A stretch of DNA of 64,000 nucleotides from DTU052 sp050951725. Its GTDB lineage: Bacteria > Bacillota > Syntrophomonadia > Syntrophomonadales > DTU052. The DNA lies in contig JBMNJO010000015.1 in NCBI GenBank assembly GCA_050951725.1, positions 17,468-81,467 on the forward strand. The letters run 5' to 3'. The translations under genes and the position numbers were made by a program. Within the stretch, counting starts at the first letter, position 1. Each line of letters starts with the position of its first letter. This document shows, piece by piece, positions 44,600 to 54,200 of the stretch. Under the pieces are notes generated by a model. It ran no database searches and had not been told where the DNA came from. It worked only from the letters and a program-made list of their open reading frames with translations.

Positions 44600-45048
44600 G
44601 ACTGCCACCTCCTGTTTATTTCGACACTACATCGGAGGACTTGTCCTCTTGGCTTTATTGTAAATCCCGGCATTATGTCTGAGAATCTGCCACAAGGCTC
44701 AATTTAGCGAGGTAAAATGGTCTATTTTCTCCCTGGTCCCATAGTCCTAATTTGTGTAATCAATTTAGGACCCAGGGACTGGTCCATTTTAGTCATCCTC
44801 AACAAAAACAGGACGTCCCTTCACACGAAGATGCGCCCTGTCTCAAATTTATTATGTGTATCCGGCATGTTATCCCGCCGTCCGCAATCTTGCCAGTTCC
44901 CTACCGCATTTCCTGTCTCCATTCGTATTCGCCGTTTCAGAAAATACCAGGGTTCCGCCAGCTGGAAATCTCCTGGTAAACTCCGGATATTCAGACTTCC
45001 AGCGGTTATTCTTATCGTTATCCTGAGCAGACGGAAATCCAAGAGGTC
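44600..45048. other. Intergenic region upstream of flp, with an imperfect palindrome
   Basis: 449 bp between the small membrane protein gene and flp. An imperfect palindrome at 44736-44779 (GTCCCATAGTCCTAA against TTTAGGACCCAGGGAC) recalls the GGGAC cores of the other repeats. The tad promoter should lie here, but I could not pick it with confidence. Confidence 0.45.
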
Positions 45049-45354
45049 TTAGATAAAGCCATTCGAAAAGTAATCCGCCTGGGGTTTGACAGCAATAACA
45101 CCGGGATGCCTGACGATCAGCCTTTCGATAACCTGACTCCGCAGGACATCGGTACCGTCATCAACCAGCATGAGCTGCGATTTAGGAGGCAGGGTTTTCA
45201 GGGTGTGGAGGAATTCGCGTTCCACTTCGGATCCCCAATCAGAGACGTGAAATATGACAGCCTCTCCTCCCCGTGAACCGGTGGGAGCAAAGACCAGCAG
45301 CAGGACCATTACCAGCCAGGCCATGACCACCATTACCTTAATTAGTGTCAGCAT
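45049..45354 (-). CDS. Small membrane-anchored protein, function unknown
   Basis: About 101 residues from ATG 45354. One long N-terminal hydrophobic segment (VMVVMAWLVMVLLLVFAP) is followed by an about 75-residue soluble domain with mixed alpha/beta character (AVIFHVSDWGSEVEREFL, LMLVDDGTDVLRSQVI). I do not recognise it. It lies between degU and flp in the same direction. A link to the pilus or to DegU is only positional. Confidence 0.6.
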   Translation of the reverse strand: MLTLIKVMVVMAWLVMVLLLVFAPTGSRGGEAVIFHVSDWGSEVEREFLHTLKTLPPKSQLMLVDDGTDVLRSQVIERLIVRHPGVIAVKPQADYFSNGFI

Positions 45355-45431
45355 TGACAAGCCCCCGCAGAAGCACCTTTGGTATCATAATATGCTTCGC
45401 GGTCGGTTTAGGTTAGCTATTCTGTACATAT

Positions 45432-46073
45432 TTAGTTATTCTGTTCATACTTGACCAGGCCGTTTTTCAAAGCATAGACTGCGGCCTGGGTACGGTCCTT
45501 CACTGCGAGTTTTCGGAAAATATTGGTCAGGTGATTCTTAACCGTCTTTTCGCTTATGTACAGAAGCTCGGCAATCTCCTTGTTGGAATTGCCTTTAACC
45601 AGCAGCTCCAGGATATCCTTCTCCCGATGGGTCAGCTTGTTTTCATATCTCCTGCGGTCGGAGGTGAGTTCTTTCACCACCCGGCTGGCTACCCGGGGAT
45701 GAATAAACACGCTGCCATCCATAACCTTGCGAATGGTTGTCATCAGTTCCTGTGCGGCCACATCCTTAAGAATATAGGCGGAAACCCCAACTTTTACCAT
45801 TTCCACCACCTGATCATCCTCGTAGACCGTCAAGGCAATGATCTTGGTACGAGGTAATTCCTTCTTGATCACCTTGGTAGCGAAGATACCGTCAGTATAC
45901 GGCATGTTTATATCCATGAGAATAACATCAGGCCGGTACTGGCGGGCCAGGTTAATCGCCCCCTGCCCGTCTCCAGCTTCACCGAGGACCTCGATATCTT
46001 CCTCCAACTCCAGCAGTTTGGTCAAGCCTTCCCGTATTAAGGCGTGGTCATCGGCAATCACAACTCTGATCAT
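45432..46073 (-). CDS. degU: DegU-like response regulator, NarL/LuxR family
   Basis: 213 residues. The receiver domain has the phosphoacceptor in VILMDINMPYTDG and the Lys near ILKDVAAQEL. The C-terminal LuxR-type helix-turn-helix reads LTHREKDILELLVKGNSNKEI, then LYISEKTVKNHLTNIF. It pairs with the kinase gene six bases upstream. DegU regulates exoproteases, competence and motility in Bacillus. All three functions have genes in this window. Confidence 0.93.
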   Translation of the reverse strand: MIRVVIADDHALIREGLTKLLELEEDIEVLGEAGDGQGAINLARQYRPDVILMDINMPYTDGIFATKVIKKELPRTKIIALTVYEDDQVVEMVKVGVSAYILKDVAAQELMTTIRKVMDGSVFIHPRVASRVVKELTSDRRRYENKLTHREKDILELLVKGNSNKEIAELLYISEKTVKNHLTNIFRKLAVKDRTQAAVYALKNGLVKYEQNN

Positions 46074-46079
46074 TTCGAA

Positions 46080-47255
46080 TTACTCCCCTTCCCCCACTGG
46101 TATGCTTACGATCACCTGAGTTCCGTGCCCCAACCGGGACTTTATCTTCAAATCACCGCCAAAGAGTTCAACCCTCTCGCGCATCCCTAACAAACCGTAC
46201 CGGCCCCTGCCAGCCGCCTTTTTGACATCGAATCCCCGGCCATCATCCTTTATCACCACGGTTGCCAACCGGGGGGCAATCTCCAGTTTAACCATGGCCT
46301 CGTTAACCTCGGCATGCTTCTTGATGTTGGACAGGGCCTCCTGAGTCATCCGAAACAATGCCACCTCAATAGGCAGGGGAAGCCGGCGTTCCTCTCCGAA
46401 AAACAGAAAATGTACCATCACTCCGTGTTTGTCGTGATAATCGGTAAGATACCTCTTCATGGCCGGCACCAGACCCAGGTCATCCAATGCCATCGGCCGC
46501 AGGTCAAATATTACTCTCCTGACTTCGATAATATTCTCTCTCACCATACCGGTAAGGGCGGTGACCTCTCGCCGAACCCATTCCTGATCCTGCTCCCACA
46601 AACGTTCGATCAGGCTGAGTCTCATTACCAGGTTAGCCAGGCTTTGAGCAGGGCCGTCATGCAGTTCCCGGGCTATCTTGCGCCGCTCTTCTTCCTGCGC
46701 CTGAACCAGCCAGATTCCCAACTGCTGCTTTTTGAAGGCATCTTCGATCTGGCCTGTAATGACCTCGGCGTTTCCTTTTAGCATCTTGACCACTACATTT
46801 ACCTGCTCCACCATGCCTTCAGCCCGACTCGCCAACTGTTCAATCCGTTTCAGGTTCCTCTCCATCTGGTCCCGGCGGTGAACTAGATTCCTTTCCCGCT
46901 CCCGCAGGATCGACAGCTGAACCTGCATATTGCGTGCCGTATCATAGGCCTCTTTTATATCCTCTTCGTCATATTTCTCAAAATCCCGGCTGACCTCCAT
47001 CAGGCGGCGGCGGGACTGCTTTTCCTCTTTCTCGCACTCCTCAACCTGTCTAATAACTTCGATAACATCTTGCTTGAGTTCCATCAGCTCACCCGCCAAA
47101 CGGGTATACTCCTGGCGGGCATCGTCCGCGAAAAAGTAAATATCCTCGCGGGCACGCTCCACCGTATCCACCACATCTTGAACAATCTTTTCCAGAGCTG
47201 AGAAATCGAACTCGTGCGTCTTTTGTGATTTTTTAAATGAAGGGGTATCCCCCAT
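46080..47255 (-). CDS. degS: DegS-like cytoplasmic sensor histidine kinase
   Basis: 391 residues. It has no membrane segment. A long coiled coil (about 20-180) makes up the DegS sensor part, and a HisKA_3 domain (RKIARELHDGPAQSLANLV, phosphoacceptor His about 198) leads into the HATPase (DDGRGFDV, GLLGMRERVELFGG). It phosphorylates DegU in response to signals that in Bacillus include flagellar rotation state. Start ATG 47255 (MGDTPSFKK). Confidence 0.94.
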   Translation of the reverse strand: MGDTPSFKKSQKTHEFDFSALEKIVQDVVDTVERAREDIYFFADDARQEYTRLAGELMELKQDVIEVIRQVEECEKEEKQSRRRLMEVSRDFEKYDEEDIKEAYDTARNMQVQLSILRERERNLVHRRDQMERNLKRIEQLASRAEGMVEQVNVVVKMLKGNAEVITGQIEDAFKKQQLGIWLVQAQEEERRKIARELHDGPAQSLANLVMRLSLIERLWEQDQEWVRREVTALTGMVRENIIEVRRVIFDLRPMALDDLGLVPAMKRYLTDYHDKHGVMVHFLFFGEERRLPLPIEVALFRMTQEALSNIKKHAEVNEAMVKLEIAPRLATVVIKDDGRGFDVKKAAGRGRYGLLGMRERVELFGGDLKIKSRLGHGTQVIVSIPVGEGE

Positions 47256-47390
47256 GGCAAGGCCTCCCTAATTCAACCCTATCCTACTTCATTCGAGGTT
47301 TGTGACGTCAGTCCCTGCATTGGCGACCCGGATGTGGTCAAAATGGGAGTTCCAAATTCCCTTCTTATTATGATACTGTAGATTTTGCCA

Positions 47391-47419
47391 AACAAAAATT
47401 CAGCTCTAAGGCTGAATTT
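47391..47419 (-). terminator. Rho-independent terminator after phosphohexomutase gene
   Basis: The stem AAATTCAGC/GCTGAATTT is followed on the minus strand by TTGTTTGGC. It begins ten bases past the phosphohexomutase stop codon. Confidence 0.82.
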
Positions 47420-47428
47420 TCTCTAGGA

Positions 47429-48850
47429 CTAAATTCCTAGTGCGCTCCGGACTTCGGTTTGAATGGCCCTTAGTTCTGAAATATCTGGTGCCTCAACATA
47501 GATTCGAAAAACCGGCTCCGTTCCGGAAGCCCTGATTAGGACCCAGCTATCGTTCTCCAGGATTATTTTCTTTCCCTCACGCTCTGATATTGAGTCCACC
47601 GCAGTTCCAGCAATCTGCCGGGGCCGGTATTCCCTGAGGCTTGTCAGCACCTGTTCCCGGTTCTTTTCATCATAATGGACATCCAGTCGTTCGCTTTCCA
47701 TGCTGCCGAACTCTTCGATAAACTCCTGGTGAATCCCGCTCAGGGTCTTGCCGCTCGCGGCCACCATCTCAGCCACCAGCAGCCCGGCCAGGATCCCGTC
47801 CTTCTCCGGCACGTGGCCCAAAATTGACATACCGCCGCTCTCTTCTCCCCCCATGATGCAGCCTTTCTCGCGTAGACACTGCCCTATGTACTTAAACCCC
47901 ACAGGGGTCTCCAATACCGCTAAACCATTGGCCTCAGCTACCCGGTCCAGTTGGTGGCTGGTAGCCAGGGTTCTGGCCACTGGCCCGCGGAAACTGCGCG
48001 TCTTCAGGATGTGCTGCAAGAGCAGGTATAGAATCTGGTTGGGAGACCAGTAATGGCCTTCGTCATCAACCACCCCAAAGCGATCGGCATCCCCATCCAG
48101 GGCCAGACCGAGGATGGCGCCATGTTTCAGAACCGCCTCCTTCAAGTCCCCCAGCAACTGATCGGTAGGTTCCGGCATACTCCCGCCAAAAAGCGGGTCC
48201 CGGTGATTGTTAATAGGGATGACATTATATCCGGCATTCTGCAGGACCTTTTCCAGGTAACCGATCCCCGCACCAAACATCGGGTCAACCACCACCGTCG
48301 GCGGCGGGTCAGGTATCGTCTTCAGGTTCACTATCTTTTGCAGGTGGTTGATATAGCTCTCATCAACATCAAGCTTATTAATGAGTCCCAGCTCATCGGC
48401 TTCGGCTCCTGATAGTTCGTAAATCCTGCCCCCGTCGATAACCCGCCGGATCTCTTTTTCAATCTCATCGGTAATATCGGGTAGAGCTGGCCCCGCGTAC
48501 TCGGGTATGAATTTGATTCCGCTGTACGAAGGAGGATTATGGCTCGCCGTTATCATAATTGCACCCCCAGCCTTGTGGAGACGCACCGCATAGGCAGTTA
48601 CCGGAGTCGGCAGGGTTTTCTCCGGCATGTATACCTTAATGCCATTGCCCACCAGGACACTGCAGACTGCCCTGGCAAATTCCTGGGAGAGAAAGCGGTT
48701 GTCATAGCCGATTACAAGCCCCCGTTTGCCCAGTTGGTGACTGTTTATAAAGGAAGCAATCCCCTGGGTCACTATCCGCACATTGGCAAAGGTGAAGTTG
48801 TCAGCGATTATATCCCGCCAGCCATCGGTTCCGAATTTTATCCTGGTCAT
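47429..48850 (-). CDS. Phosphoglucomutase/phosphomannomutase family protein
   Basis: 473 residues. The four alpha-D-phosphohexomutase domains are visible: FGTDGWRDI, the active-site serine loop TASHNPPSYSGIKF, the metal loop DGDADRFGVVD, the sugar loop GGEESGG and the phosphate loop RASGTEPVFRIYVEA. It interconverts hexose 1- and 6-phosphates. The exact sugar cannot be told from sequence. The neighbouring UDP-GlcNAc 2-epimerase suggests envelope polysaccharide supply. Confidence 0.93.
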   Translation of the reverse strand: MTRIKFGTDGWRDIIADNFTFANVRIVTQGIASFINSHQLGKRGLVIGYDNRFLSQEFARAVCSVLVGNGIKVYMPEKTLPTPVTAYAVRLHKAGGAIMITASHNPPSYSGIKFIPEYAGPALPDITDEIEKEIRRVIDGGRIYELSGAEADELGLINKLDVDESYINHLQKIVNLKTIPDPPPTVVVDPMFGAGIGYLEKVLQNAGYNVIPINNHRDPLFGGSMPEPTDQLLGDLKEAVLKHGAILGLALDGDADRFGVVDDEGHYWSPNQILYLLLQHILKTRSFRGPVARTLATSHQLDRVAEANGLAVLETPVGFKYIGQCLREKGCIMGGEESGGMSILGHVPEKDGILAGLLVAEMVAASGKTLSGIHQEFIEEFGSMESERLDVHYDEKNREQVLTSLREYRPRQIAGTAVDSISEREGKKIILENDSWVLIRASGTEPVFRIYVEAPDISELRAIQTEVRSALGI

Positions 48851-49036
48851 CGATAAACCTCCATATAAATCATGACACCGTAATTATTTAATACCATGTT
48901 TTTCTATCTTAAACAACCCCGCCTACAGCTGAGAGATGTCCTGCAAGTTGTTTTGAGCAGCCTCGCATCCTCTTCCAGGGACATGGCTCTTTCAAATCAT
49001 TTCGTAACTCTTTCCCCGCCAAACGTTGATATGCCC

Positions 49037-49750
49037 CTAGTCCGAGACATCAACCATATGTTGATCCTTGTCTCTTTTATCATCAATGTAGAGATGGCCA
49101 TCAGAGCTGAGGCTGGCAAACATGATATCCCGGGGTGAATTGTAGCCGCGTTTTTTTAACTCGGCGATCAGCCACTGCTCGTCCAGTTCGTTCTGTCTCA
49201 GGTTCTGGTAAATAACCTGGCCGTCAACTATGATTTCGCTTGAGACACCCTCGTAGCTGGTTGGGACGTTAAGATCGGCGGGGGTAACCGGCCTTTTTTG
49301 GGACTTCAACAAGACGCTGAGGCCGCCATTGCCCTCAAGGAGTGCAAACTCCACATCCTCAATATTGAACACGTTCTTATCGCGGAGTTGACTCAGGAGA
49401 TTGTCCAGATTGTAGCGGAGCTTGGCCATATTGTGCTCCAGTATCCTCCCGTTGTGAATCACCACGGTCGGCTCGCCCTCGATAAGCTTGCGCACAGGAC
49501 GACTCTTTTCGGTTATAAAACCGACGAGGTAAGCAGCTGCGCTAAACGCGACCAAGGCCGTCATGTAGCTCCAGGAGCGCCCCTGAAAGTCGGTAGCCAT
49601 ATTGGCTGCGATTGACCCAATGGTGATGCCGACAATCCAGTCGATGAAGGTGAGGTGCGAAAGCTGCTCCTTGTTCAGCCACCGGGCCATCAACAAGACC
49701 GCAACGAATGCGAAAAGTGATCTTAAGGCAATGAATAAGTATGACTCCAC
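49037..49750 (-). CDS. DUF421 membrane protein (YetF family)
   Basis: 237 residues. Three N-terminal membrane helices (with TFIDWIVGITIGSIAANMA) precede a soluble C-terminal domain (about 90-237, EGEPTVVIHNGRILEHNM, NLRQNELDEQWLIAELKKRG). The family is common in spore formers, and some members are spore germination or stress proteins. No catalytic motif is known. It lies between wecB and the phosphohexomutase gene. Confidence 0.9.
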   Translation of the reverse strand: MESYLFIALRSLFAFVAVLLMARWLNKEQLSHLTFIDWIVGITIGSIAANMATDFQGRSWSYMTALVAFSAAAYLVGFITEKSRPVRKLIEGEPTVVIHNGRILEHNMAKLRYNLDNLLSQLRDKNVFNIEDVEFALLEGNGGLSVLLKSQKRPVTPADLNVPTSYEGVSSEIIVDGQVIYQNLRQNELDEQWLIAELKKRGYNSPRDIMFASLSSDGHLYIDDKRDKDQHMVDVSD

Positions 49751-49850
49751 GACAATACCTCCCGCAAGACTCTCTTCTTAGAGTCTCCCAGATGGCCGGC
49801 GTTTTATTCCCGCTGCCTAACCGGGGGTATCCCCGCGCGCGTTTGCATTT

Positions 49851-49909
49851 TGCATCAAGGGGACAGACCCCGTGATGCAAAATGCATCATGGGGTCTGTC
49901 CCCTTGATT
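49851..49909. repeat. Palindromic repeat family A, variant pair forming one large inverted repeat
   Basis: Two units (49851-49879, 49883-49909) with altered cores, GGGGACAGACCCC and GGGGTCTGTCCCC. Each is less symmetric than the standard unit, but together they form a near-perfect inverted repeat around AAA. Confidence 0.82.
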
Positions 49910-49923
49910 CACTTATACCCCTC

Positions 49924-51033
49924 TTATTGCCCGAAGTACTCCAGGATTATGTCGCGGATACGAAGGGAGGCTTTGCCGTCGCCATAGGGATTGGCGGTGT
50001 GGGCCATCTTATCGTACTCCTCCTGGTCAGCCAGGAGTCTGCTGGCCATTTCCCGGATAACCTCCCGTGAGGTCCCCGCCAGCTTTACCGTGCCAGCCTC
50101 AACCGCCTCCGGCCTCTCCGTAGTATCACGCAGGACCAGTACCGGCTTGCCCAGCGAGGGTGCCTCCTCCTGCAGTCCGCCTGAATCGCTCAAAACCAGG
50201 TAGGATCGATTGATAAGGTTGGCAAAATCCGCGTATTCCAGGGGTTCGATCAGCTTCACCCGGGGATTGCCCCCAAGTACCTTGTAAACCAGATCTCTCA
50301 CCACCGGGTTCTTGTGGACCGGGAAAACCACCAGGGTGTCCGGGAATGCTTCCAGTATATCCAGCAGCGCCTGGTACACCTGTGTGAGCTTCTCACCCCA
50401 GTTCTCCCGGCGATGGGTAGTCACCAGAAGGATACGCCGGGAAAAATCGATCCCTGACAGGTCTTCGGAAAAGGTGTAATCCGGTCTTACCGTCTGCAGG
50501 AGGGCGTCAATCACCGTATTGCCGGTAACCCAGATTTTTTCCGGGGAGATGGATTCCGCCAGGAGGTTGCTCCTCGACCACTCCGTGGGAGCAAAGTGAA
50601 GGTCAGTCAGCTGACCGGTCAATGTACGGTTTATCTCTTCAGGAAAGGGTGAATATTTATTCCGGGTACGCAGCCCGGCCTCGACATGTCCTACCGGAAT
50701 CTGCAGGTAGTAGGCAGATAAGGCACCAAAAAAGGTGGTGCTGGTGTCGCCGTGAACCAGAACCAGGTCAGGCCGTTCCTTAAGCAGCACCTCGCGGAAT
50801 CCGCGCAGAACCGAGGTGGCGATGTCAAACAGGTCCTGCCGGTCCTTCATGACATCCAGATCATACTGGGGGACAATTTTAAACAGTTCCAGAACCTGAT
50901 CCAGCATTTCCCGGTGCTGAGCCGTAACACATACCACAGTATCCAGAGCAGGTACTGCCTCCAACGCCTTAACCACCGGCGCCATCTTGATGGCCTCCGG
51001 TCGGGTACCGAACACAGCCATAACTTTCTTCAA
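49924..51033 (-). CDS. wecB: UDP-N-acetylglucosamine 2-epimerase (non-hydrolysing)
   Basis: 369 residues, a GT-B fold. Typical motifs are FGTRPEAIKMAPVV, VHGDTSTTFFGALSAYYL, VGHVEAGLRT, EEINRTLTGQLTDLHFAPTE (in part), TTHRRENWG and LSDSGGLQEEAPSLGKPVLVLR. It converts UDP-GlcNAc to UDP-ManNAc for teichoic-acid linkage units or surface polysaccharide. The B. subtilis homologue MnaA (YvyH) maps in the same general region. Confidence 0.96.
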   Translation of the reverse strand: MKKVMAVFGTRPEAIKMAPVVKALEAVPALDTVVCVTAQHREMLDQVLELFKIVPQYDLDVMKDRQDLFDIATSVLRGFREVLLKERPDLVLVHGDTSTTFFGALSAYYLQIPVGHVEAGLRTRNKYSPFPEEINRTLTGQLTDLHFAPTEWSRSNLLAESISPEKIWVTGNTVIDALLQTVRPDYTFSEDLSGIDFSRRILLVTTHRRENWGEKLTQVYQALLDILEAFPDTLVVFPVHKNPVVRDLVYKVLGGNPRVKLIEPLEYADFANLINRSYLVLSDSGGLQEEAPSLGKPVLVLRDTTERPEAVEAGTVKLAGTSREVIREMASRLLADQEEYDKMAHTANPYGDGKASLRIRDIILEYFGQ

Positions 51034-51100
51034 ATCGCTTTCCTCCGATCAGTCATCTCTCTACATAATATGAGATAAACCTGGCCATGCCAATACAAAT

Positions 51101-51162
51101 GGGACACGGGAACACCATACTAAATTATCCGGCGGACAATTCAGTATGGTGTCCCCGAAATA
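51101..51162. repeat. Palindromic repeat family B, copy with one decayed arm
   Basis: The right arm (AGTATGGTGTCCCCGAAATA) is intact. The left arm GGGACACGGGAACACCATAC has changed. It sits next to a family A unit starting at 51167. Confidence 0.7.
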
Positions 51163-51166
51163 TTTT

Positions 51167-51196
51167 TGCATCACGGGGGACTGTCCCCGTGATGCA
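51167..51196. repeat. Palindromic repeat family A, single unit
   Basis: TGCATCACGGGGGACTGTCC and the reverse complement arm, with one extra G. It lies eight bases past the S8 protease stop, between that gene and wecB. Confidence 0.82.
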
Positions 51197-51204
51197 AAAA
51201 TAGC

Positions 51205-54200
51205 CTACCACGCGATTTCCAGCCAGGGGAACTGTTCCTGGGAAGTGATTGCCAGATTTATTTTGCCGTTTTTCAGCTCGTATAGCAGATTGTTGATAAG
51301 GACCCGCCCGCGAGCGGGCAGTTTGGTTACCTTATCCCAGAAGTGCAATGTCAGGTTTTGCACTCCGGTCTTAATGGTTGAAGGAACCGAGGTAATTATG
51401 TATTTGTCCTGTGGCGGTTCAGGCTCTGACTCAACCCAGCTGGCGAGATTAGCTGCTACGGTGAATCGGCTGGTAGTAAGGTCGTACTGGGATAGGGAGA
51501 CGGAACTGTACACCACGACCTCCCATACACCTGGTGTAGGGTCGATCTGAGTATACTCCAGAACCTCGTGAGCGGAGGTTTCCGGGTAACCGCTGCCGGC
51601 ATATCCCGAAGCGTGAATAACCTTGCCGGAAGGATCCATAACGTGCATCCTCACCCGGCCCTGATACCTGCCTGACTCCTTAGGGATGGTAACATTAAGC
51701 CTCATCTGGCCATTTCCTTCCAGCACCTCAAAGAAATACCGCCGGTACATCCCCGCCGCGAGCTCATCACTAACGGATGCACCAGAACCGCTGGTTAGTT
51801 TGTAGGGCACAACCACTGTCTGCAAGGATTCCAGGCGGGTTTCTTTGGATACAGGGTCAATTCCGGTTATCATTCCACTGTACAAACCTGGTTTAGTCGG
51901 CATTTCATACTCAACTGCCACACTCCTCTGACTCCGCCCCGGCACCTGGAGCGTCGGCTGGGATATCTTAATCCACGGGCTGGTGCTGGAAAGCTCCAGG
52001 TATTGATTAATACCCCAGATGTTTTCCATTTCCAAATAAGTCAGTCCTGGCAGGTATGACCGGGTATAGAGCCCTCTACCTCCGGACCCCTGCTCAAAAC
52101 TTACAGGCAACAGGGGTTTCTCCTTTAATTCCTGCCAGCTCTGCATCAGGTTCAGAGCTCCATAACCAGATTCTGATAGCGAGTAGTCAGGAATAGGGTC
52201 CGCGCCCCGGCAAATTGCCAACCGCAGAAGATCAGGTGATATGTTTATCCCCTCCTGGCGGGCGGCCTGAATCAGCAGGGCAACCCCGCCGGCCACATAG
52301 GGTGCAGCTACACTGGTGCCCTCCTCCAGGACATAGTCGCCCCTCCACTTTACATCCGCGGCGGTGGCCGAAGCCGGTGCCACCACCAATGGAGCCACAC
52401 CCCCGGCATAGGGTCCCACCGAACTGAAATGCCACAGGGTGGGCTGGGACACCTGCCAACCGTAATTCAGGTTCCATATCGCCGGGGAGAGAAAGCCTCC
52501 GACCGAAATAGCCTTCTGGCTGTCAGCCGGACTGGCAATGGATCCTAGTCCCGGGCCTATATTGCCGGCTGATATACAGAAGGTAATCCCTCTGGATGCA
52601 GACATTTCGTTAATAAGTGTTTCCAGTTGCTGACGTTCGAACTCGGGCAGGTCTGTATACCCCAGACTCAGGTTAACCACCTGAACTCCCATGTTAGCCG
52701 CCAGCCTGATGGCCTCTTTGAGCCGGCTAATGTCACTGCCGGCAAAGTTGTCATACACCTTTATGGACACCAGTTGCGCTCCGGGAGCAACACCCTGCAG
52801 TAACCCATTCCCTGCCAGGATCCCGGCCACTTTGGTCCCATGGCCGACCGCATCAAACCCCAGTTTGACATAGTTCCCTGCCGGGCTGATGTAACTTATG
52901 ACAAAGTTGAATGATTTCCCGTCCACTGTTATTAATGATGCCATCTCATGAGAGTTTACGTAACTCGTAAGTGGCTTCTCATCATCCAGGCGACCATTGC
53001 CATTGAGGTCAATAAGTACGGTATCATATATTCCAGCATAAACGGCGTCCAATGCCACAACCAGGACCTTCTGACTGCCGGATTGCAGCTTAACCGGCAG
53101 GCGTGCCGGGTCCAGTAAGCCATAGCGAACCAGACCGCTTTTGGATATGTAATCACCCAAACTAAAGGTAACCTCCGGCACTTGCACCCATCCCGCCTCG
53201 ACTGCCGCCGGACTCAGATTCACTCTTCCCTGATCGGTTAGATCGACCCAGTCAGTCACCTTCAGCCTCCCATCGGGTGTCTGCCTGAGATCCTGGTGTC
53301 CAATATCCACTCCAGTATCAATCACCGCCACCTTGACTCCATTGCCGTCTACCCCCAGCAGGTTTCTTAAATCAGTCGCCTTGATTTCAGCACTGTTGAG
53401 ACTGCTTGACATACGCGGGTTAACGGTGCGGGTATCGGTTTCATTTGCCCATTCCGTCATCGATTTATTTTCAGCTGCCAATGGATCCTGGGTTCCGATT
53501 TTCAGCTGCCATAAGTCGATGCCGCTCCTTGACGAATCCGGGGATACGGGAGCCCTGCTGGTAGTGAAGAATTCAGGCTGAGACTCACCCGTCTCCAACT
53601 GCAGGCAGTAGACCATATCCCCACCCTGGTCCAGGTCAAAGTAACAGGGGAAGGGAAACTGTAAATACCCCGCTTTAGACAACGGCTGCAGTACAAAATT
53701 ATCAGCCAGATCGAAAGTATAATTTTGTCCACTAATTGATAACCTGGCCTTTCGAGAGTCCATGTCGAGAGATAGCAGTTGACCGTTTCCGTGATATTTA
53801 TCTCCCCGGTACTCCAGGATCTTTTCAATGATCACCGCCGCCTCCGCCCGGGTCAGGTTGTTCTGCGGCATAAAGGTGCCATCCGGGAACCCCTTTATTA
53901 TTCCGGCATCGCAAACCGCTGATACGGCTTCCGCGGCCCAGGTTGGAATCCGGTCCGAATCAGTAAATTTTAATCCCTCACTTCTGGTCAGCTTTAAGGC
54001 CTTGGCGATCATCACCGCAGTTTCAGCCCTGGTGATGCTCCGGTTGGGATAGCACCGCCCCCGGCTGTCAGGAACCATAATCTGCAGCTCAAAGCAGAGT
54101 TCCAGGCTGCCCTTGGCCCAAAATCCAGGGTTAATATCACTAAATGAACTGCTTCCATTCTGCAGCGAGCGGGTCTCCTCCCTCATGTCCAAGCCATTGG

